In this document: piece by piece, positions 23,322 to 27,445 of the stretch
Numbering within the stretch: position 1 is the stretch's first letter
Layout: each line of letters starts with the position of its first letter
Source of the DNA: an uncultured Campylobacter sp.
GTDB taxonomy: Bacteria; Campylobacterota; Campylobacteria; Campylobacterales; Campylobacteraceae
Assembly: GCF_938045595.1 (NCBI RefSeq)
Contig: NZ_CALIBB010000313.1
Location: 1-27,445 of the forward strand
Reading direction: 5' to 3'
Length of the DNA: 27,445 nt
The notes under the pieces: generated by a model
Databases searched by the model: none
Told to the model about the DNA's origin: nothing
The model's input: the letters and a program-made list of their open reading frames with translations, nothing else
Translations under genes and position numbers: made by a program

Positions 23322-24274
23322 AGAAAAAACTCGTCCTTAGGCATCGCGCCGCCGATGAGCTTAGGGTTAAATTCCATCAAAATTTCATAAAATTTCAAAA
23401 GCTCGTCCTTGATCTCGCTAGGCTTTTTGACGCATAAATTCGACGTATCGATACTCATAAATATCGCAGGCGGCGGCGCGGGAAAGAAATTTGTCCCGAT
23501 CGCCGCGGCGCTTTGTTTGTTCGCTTTGATCCACGCAAGCGCGTCTGCCAGATCGGCATTGAAAATTTCAAAATCCGCCTTTTTTGCGGCGTAAAAATCG
23601 GTATCTGCGATGATGCCCGCTTGCGGGATTATGGGCTTTACCGAAAACGCCTGCGCCCACATATCGCTTAAATTTGCTCCTCGTTGCACGGCGATGCCCG
23701 ATACTTTGCCCTTTAAGATCATGGCGCTTGCTAGCGGCTCCACCGTGATCGCGACGTCGTAGTCTTTGGCCAAAAACAGCTGCGCGCTCTCTGCGGGGCT
23801 GGCGGTGTAGTTGATGTTTAGCCCGCTAATGCCCTGCTTTTTCGCTATGGCTCGCACGATGATGTCTAGCATGTCGTTTTTAAAAGGCATGACGATCTTT
23901 TTGCCCTTCAGCTGCGCAAATTCCGTTATCTTCTCGCCCTTGCTCATCACGAAATTTAGCCCCTCGGTGAGGATATTTACCATGCCGATCTTGCGCCCCT
24001 GATTTGCGAGGTTCACCCCTACGTTGCTGGGGCTCATCATGACCTTGTACTCGCCGTTTGCCACGCCTGCACGAAGCTGATCGGGATCGCGCCAAAGCTC
24101 CAGCTTGGCGTCGTATTTTTTGCCGATCTGCCCCTGCATGCACGCAACGCCGATGATGAGGCTAGGCATCGCAGGCGCGCCGTAGATAGTAAAAGCTTCC
24201 TTTGCAAAAAGAGGGCTAGCAAGCCCGCTAGCCGCCAACGCAGACGTTAGTTTTAAGAAATTTCTTCTTTGCAT
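23315..24274 (-). CDS. ABC transporter substrate-binding protein with Tat signal (NMT1/SsuA type), 319 aa
   Basis: The N-terminus QRRNFLKLTSALAASGLASPLFA is a twin-arginine signal with likely cleavage after residue 24 or so, so the protein is exported folded. The mature protein follows the NMT1/SsuA/NrtA periplasmic-binding pattern: YGAPAMPSLIIGVACMQG early, 'LWRDPDQLRAGVANGEYKVMMSPSNVGVNLANQG' in the first lobe (about 62-95), 'LKGKKIVMPF' and 'DYDVAITVEPLASAMI' in the second. Tat export of such a protein suggests a cofactor or metal-bound ligand, or just family habit. AAGGAG precedes ATG 24274. It follows the TonB-type receptor by 47 bases and overlaps the permease start. No lipobox is present. 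Ligand unknown; a metal chelate would suit the neighbours. Confidence 0.9.
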   Translation of the reverse strand: MQRRNFLKLTSALAASGLASPLFAKEAFTIYGAPAMPSLIIGVACMQGQIGKKYDAKLELWRDPDQLRAGVANGEYKVMMSPSNVGVNLANQGRKIGMVNILTEGLNFVMSKGEKITEFAQLKGKKIVMPFKNDMLDIIVRAIAKKQGISGLNINYTASPAESAQLFLAKDYDVAITVEPLASAMILKGKVSGIAVQRGANLSDMWAQAFSVKPIIPQAGIIADTDFYAAKKADFEIFNADLADALAWIKANKQSAAAIGTNFFPAPPPAIFMSIDTSNLCVKKPSEIKDELLKFYEILMEFNPKLIGGAMPKDEFFLC

Positions 24275-24321
24275 CTGTTACTCCTTAACTTAAAATTTAT
24301 ATCTCTCTTTGTCATACAAAT

Positions 24322-26235
24322 TTAAAACGCCGCATGAAAGCTCAGCCAAAACGTCCTACCAGGAGCATTTATCGTGCTAATCGGAGCAAAAGCCTCGATA
24401 TGATCGGCGCTTATGAACTCAGCGTATTTTTTATCAAACACGTTATTTACTCCAAATTTCACGCCGAACTTATCTCGAATATTTACACCCGAATACAGAT
24501 CCAGCGTCATGAAGCCCTTTGCCGCGTCTTTATCGTCTATACCAAGCCCGTTGGCTGCATCGAAATCACCGCGCGTATGCTTGCTTACGGCTCTGGCTGC
24601 AGCTCCTACGTTCCACGAGCCGTATGCGAAATAGTCCTTGTAATCTACGTTTAAATTTAACTCAAACGGGCGGATTTGATACAAAGCTCTACCGTCGGTA
24701 TCGTTTTGTCCGTAGGTATAGTAGGCTTTTGCAGCGATACCGAAATTTTGCGTAACGTTAAATTTAGCATACGCGCTAGTCTGAATGATTTTGGCATCTA
24801 CGTTTCGCGCTATTATATCGCCGGAATTTGCGTAAATTCCATACTGTGCGCGAGCGCGATCGAAGATTATTAGATTTTTAACGTCGTCGTAGCTGACGAA
24901 TGCTCCCGCGTCCAAATCCCCGCCGAAAGCGCTTTTCATATAATCCGCGCCATCTTTAAATTTAGCTTCGAGCTTCACTAAGTTATGCTCCTCTTTTTTC
25001 AAGAACGGATTACCCACTATCGATGAGCCTGGTCTTTGGGATATTAGGCGATTTTGCGCACGATTATAGACGAAATTTCCCAAAGAGTTAAATTTCTCTA
25101 CGTTATCTCCAATACGCTCTATGTGAGCTATCCGCACGCCGTAGAGCTGATTTTGCGGAGTAAAGTCGTATTTCAGCTCCGCACTATAAGCATCTTCTTT
25201 GAGCGTGCCGTCTACCTGCCGCCCATAAAAATTTTGCCACAACATATTGGCGCTAGGAAAGAGCGTCGCAGGATTTAGCGGATTTTCTAACGTAAGATCC
25301 GCTTTCTTTGCTTTAGCGATATCTTTTTCGTAAGCTAGAGCCGCAGTTAATTTGTGCTCGGATGAAAATTCGTAGCTTAATGTGTCAAAAATTTTAAAAC
25401 GATCTATATTCAAATCCGCGAAACGATACGCGTTTAATATGCTCTGGTTGCCGTTTATACGAAATCTTCGCCCTAGATGCTCGTCGCGCTCGTAGCTGGC
25501 TCCGATTTGATTATGCCAAGAGCCCAAATCTGCGTCATATTTAAGATAATAATCCCAAATTTTACGATTCAGCTTGATCTGCATATTTTGTGGGCTATTT
25601 CTTAGCTTATAGTTATTCGCTTCGCGCTTTATATTACGATATCGTGCTCCGAATCTTACGGTATTGCTAAGCTCCTCTAATCCTAAGCGTCCGTCAAACC
25701 GCACAATGTGCCTATCGGTATCTACGGGATCCATCTGATACTCGGGCTGCTTATCGTCAGCTATATCGTCATGCATATACGTAAGGCGAAATTCTGCATA
25801 TTCGCTCGGCACAAAACCTAAAATCGCAGCTTGAGCGAAGCGCTCGTAACCAAAATCTACCTCTCGGCCCAATCCGTCCTTGTAGCCGTTTGCCTTTGTG
25901 TGGTTGAGATTGAAAATACCGTAAAATTTGCTAGTACGGAAGTTTGTCAAAGCAGAGTTATAAAAATTTCTGCCGTAAAATCCGCTCTTTAGCCGTAGCG
26001 ATGAGATCGCCTCGTCTATAGCGTCTGCCGCAGAATAATAATTTCGATCTGCGCGATCGAATTGGTTTTCTAACGTCTGCTTTTGTGCCGAAGGCGGAGC
26101 GATGAACTTAGGCGGACCGAAGGATTTTAGAGGACCGAACCTATCTGAATCCGCAAGCCTTTCCTCCTCTCCAAAGGCTCCTTGCGCGCTAAAAAGCATA
26201 AAAATTAACGAGGAACTAAGCAAAATTTTTCTCAT
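24322..26235 (-). CDS. TonB-dependent-receptor-like outer membrane protein apparently lacking the plug, 637 aa
   Basis: A signal peptide ends near AFG (residue 22). The barrel pattern starts at about residue 85 and runs to the C-terminal Phe of 'RTFWLSFHAAF', the usual outer membrane signature, and the end segment 'GVKFGVNNVFDKKYAEFIS ... INAPGRTFWL' strongly recalls OprC/NosA-type copper receptors, as does 'NGYKDGLGREVDFGYERF' early in the barrel. Known receptors of this type have a plug domain of roughly 120 residues and a TonB box after the signal; here only about 60 low-complexity residues (with GPPKFIAPPSAQ) lie there, and no TonB box is seen. GGGAG precedes ATG 26235. It heads the ABC/NnrS/cupin operon. 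The barrel family is likely; copper as substrate is inference. Confidence 0.82.
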   Translation of the reverse strand: MRKILLSSSLIFMLFSAQGAFGEEERLADSDRFGPLKSFGPPKFIAPPSAQKQTLENQFDRADRNYYSAADAIDEAISSLRLKSGFYGRNFYNSALTNFRTSKFYGIFNLNHTKANGYKDGLGREVDFGYERFAQAAILGFVPSEYAEFRLTYMHDDIADDKQPEYQMDPVDTDRHIVRFDGRLGLEELSNTVRFGARYRNIKREANNYKLRNSPQNMQIKLNRKIWDYYLKYDADLGSWHNQIGASYERDEHLGRRFRINGNQSILNAYRFADLNIDRFKIFDTLSYEFSSEHKLTAALAYEKDIAKAKKADLTLENPLNPATLFPSANMLWQNFYGRQVDGTLKEDAYSAELKYDFTPQNQLYGVRIAHIERIGDNVEKFNSLGNFVYNRAQNRLISQRPGSSIVGNPFLKKEEHNLVKLEAKFKDGADYMKSAFGGDLDAGAFVSYDDVKNLIIFDRARAQYGIYANSGDIIARNVDAKIIQTSAYAKFNVTQNFGIAAKAYYTYGQNDTDGRALYQIRPFELNLNVDYKDYFAYGSWNVGAAARAVSKHTRGDFDAANGLGIDDKDAAKGFMTLDLYSGVNIRDKFGVKFGVNNVFDKKYAEFISADHIEAFAPISTINAPGRTFWLSFHAAF

Positions 26236-26251
26236 TTCAACTCCCTAATTG

Positions 26252-26269
26252 ATAATTGGTATAAATTAT
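26252..26269. promoter_or_regulatory. 6-6-6 inverted repeat over the receptor -10 (possible Fur-type operator)
   Basis: ATAATTGGTATAAATTAT has exact 6-base arms around a 6-base centre and overlaps the -10 of the receptor operon. An AT-rich palindrome of this size at the promoter of an outer membrane metal receptor is where a Fur-family repressor would sit. It does not match the classic Fur box perfectly. Confidence 0.35.
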
Positions 26270-26270
26270 A
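26265..26270 (-). promoter_or_regulatory. -10 element of the receptor/ABC/NnrS operon
   Basis: The minus strand reads GTAGTATAATTTATACC, a perfect TATAAT 29 bases before the ATG at 26235. It is overlapped by the inverted repeat. No -35 match is seen. Confidence 0.55.
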
Positions 26271-26391
26271 CTACAACTAAGAGTAAATTTATTTGATTTG
26301 AGTCAATATCTACTTTCAAATTCAACCCGTATGCTAAGCTACTACGTTGTATTTATAGGCGTGAAAAAGTAAAATTTATTATTAAATGTGA

Positions 26392-26397
26392 TAAAAT
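26392..26397 (+). promoter_or_regulatory. possible -10 of ilvD
   Basis: TGTGATAAAATCCGC holds TAAAAT 27 bases before the ilvD ATG, with a TGTG just upstream that could act as an extended -10. The region further upstream is AT-rich. Moderate match only. Confidence 0.4.
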
Positions 26398-26424
26398 CCG
26401 CAAATTTCAATCCAAGGACATAAA

Positions 26425-27445
26425 ATGAGAAGCGACATCATCAAAAAGGGCTATACGCGCGCGCCGCACAGAAGCTTGCTAAGAGCGACCGGGCTAAAGG
26501 ACGAGGACTTTGAAAAGCCGTTTATCGGCGTAGCAAACAGCTTCATTGAGATCATCCCGGGGCACTTTTTCCTCAACAAATACTCCGAAATTTTAAAAGA
26601 CGAGATCCGCAAAAACGGCTGCGTGCCGTTTGAGTTTAACTGCATCGGCGTGGATGACGGCATCGCGATGGGGCATGCTGGGATGCTTTATAGCTTGCCT
26701 AGCCGCGAACTGATCGCAAATTCCATAGAAACGGTGATGAACGCGCATGCCCTAGACGCCCTCGTATGTATGCCAAACTGCGATAAAATCGTGCCGGGCA
26801 TGCTTATGGGCGCGCTTCGCGTAAACGTGCCGACGGTTTTTGTCAGCGGCGGTCCGATGAAAAAGGGCTACACCAAAAAAGGCGAGCCGATCGACCTATC
26901 CACGGCGTTTGAGGCGGTGGGTAAATTTGAAACCAAAGAGATCAGCGCCGAGGAGCTAAAAGAGATCGAGTGCGCCGCCTGTCCGAGCGGGGGCAGCTGC
27001 AGCGGGATGTTTACGGCAAACTCGATGAATACGCTGTGCGAAGCGATGGGTATCGCGCTAAAAGGCAACGGCACGGTGCCCGCGCTAACTCCCGAGCGCG
27101 AGGAGCTCATCAGGCAGGCGGGACGCCGCATCTGCGAGATAGCGCTCGATGAAAAATACAAAATCCGCAACATCGTGAACGAAAAATCGATCCAAAACGC
27201 CCTAGTCGTCGATATGGCGATGGGCGGCAGCAGCAACACCGTGCTGCATATCCTGGCTATCGCGCGCGAAGCGGGGGTAAATTTACAAATCGCGGGGCTC
27301 AATGAGATCAGCCGAAAGATAGCCCATATCGCCAAAATCAGCCCGAGCCTGCCAAGCGTGCATATGGAGGACATCGACCGCGCGGGCGGACTAAGCGCCG
27401 TGATAAATGAAATTTCGCGCCGCGACAACGGGCTACTGGGTCTAG
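26425..27445 (+). CDS. ilvD: dihydroxy-acid dehydratase, 3' end cut by window edge
   Basis: IlvD converts dihydroxy-isovalerate and dihydroxy-methylvalerate to the 2-oxo acids in valine, leucine and isoleucine synthesis, using an iron-sulfur cluster. The visible 340 residues (full length is about 560) start MRSDIIKKGYTRAPHRSLLR and include the Mg-binding pair D77/D78 in GVDDGIAMGH, C119 in CMPNCDK and C192 in SGGSCSGMFTANSMN. At the position where [2Fe-2S] plant-type enzymes have Cys, this one has Gly46 in IIPGH, as in E. coli IlvD, so it belongs to the E. coli-like group. CCAAGGA lies just before the start. It is divergent from the receptor operon, sharing a 189-base gap. Confidence 0.97.
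   Translation, partial: MRSDIIKKGYTRAPHRSLLRATGLKDEDFEKPFIGVANSFIEIIPGHFFLNKYSEILKDEIRKNGCVPFEFNCIGVDDGIAMGHAGMLYSLPSRELIANSIETVMNAHALDALVCMPNCDKIVPGMLMGALRVNVPTVFVSGGPMKKGYTKKGEPIDLSTAFEAVGKFETKEISAEELKEIECAACPSGGSCSGMFTANSMNTLCEAMGIALKGNGTVPALTPEREELIRQAGRRICEIALDEKYKIRNIVNEKSIQNALVVDMAMGGSSNTVLHILAIAREAGVNLQIAGLNEISRKIAHIAKISPSLPSVHMEDIDRAGGLSAVINEISRRDNGLLGL

Noticed and set aside
1..27445. tRNA, rRNA, CRISPR arrays, transposases or integrase sites
   Set aside because: Looked for in all gaps; no cloverleaf-like stretch, regularly spaced identical repeats or mobile-element gene was found.

Overview
The window looks like chromosome of an epsilonproteobacterium, most likely a Campylobacter of moderate GC (gracilis/showae/rectus-like). 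This is inferred from the pervasive AAATTT/TTTAAA words, the style of the PyrG, RecJ and NrdA proteins, a short soluble PAS histidine kinase with an AHQWRQPL H-box, and AT-rich promoters with good TATAAT boxes but weak -35 elements. No species can be fixed from the sequence alone.

Layout: (1) 1-1383, plus strand: three small AT-rich genes of unknown function, the first cut by the window edge, resembling an immunity/accessory gene cluster. (2) 1481-4354, plus: a DUF3137-like membrane protein, then a two-component pair (OmpR-type regulator and soluble PAS kinase) whose reading frames overlap. (3) 4461-8779, plus: a tight three-gene unit of a polytopic membrane protein, a Tat-exported metallo-beta-lactamase-fold protein and a CobW/G3E-type GTPase with a large unrecognised N-terminal domain. 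(4) 8891-13064, minus: nrdA (class I ribonucleotide reductase large chain), then a very AT-rich OLD-family ATPase/TOPRIM gene 19 bases behind it, probably acquired. (5) 13435-14883, minus: a DUF945/YdgA-like protein. (6) 15022-18223, plus: pyrG and recJ, overlapping by 11 bases. (7) 18224-18797: a gene-poor stretch with decayed direct repeats. (8) 18798-26235, minus: an apparent operon running TonB-dependent receptor, Tat-dependent ABC binding protein, permease, ATPase, NnrS-family protein, small cupin. (9) 26425 to the window end, plus: ilvD, partial.

How the genes work together: unit 3 pairs an exported metallohydrolase with a GTPase family known for metal delivery and a membrane protein, so it may be a metal-dependent envelope module. 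Unit 8 looks like an outer-membrane-to-cytoplasm uptake route, by family resemblance for copper or a copper/metal chelate, followed by a NnrS-type haem/copper membrane protein. It has two oddities: the receptor seems to lack a plug domain, and the NnrS protein carries about 510 extra N-terminal residues made partly of internal repeats. The remaining genes are housekeeping: nucleotide supply (nrdA, pyrG), recombination/repair (recJ) and branched-chain amino acid synthesis (ilvD).

No rRNA, tRNA, CRISPR array, transposase or integrase was recognised.
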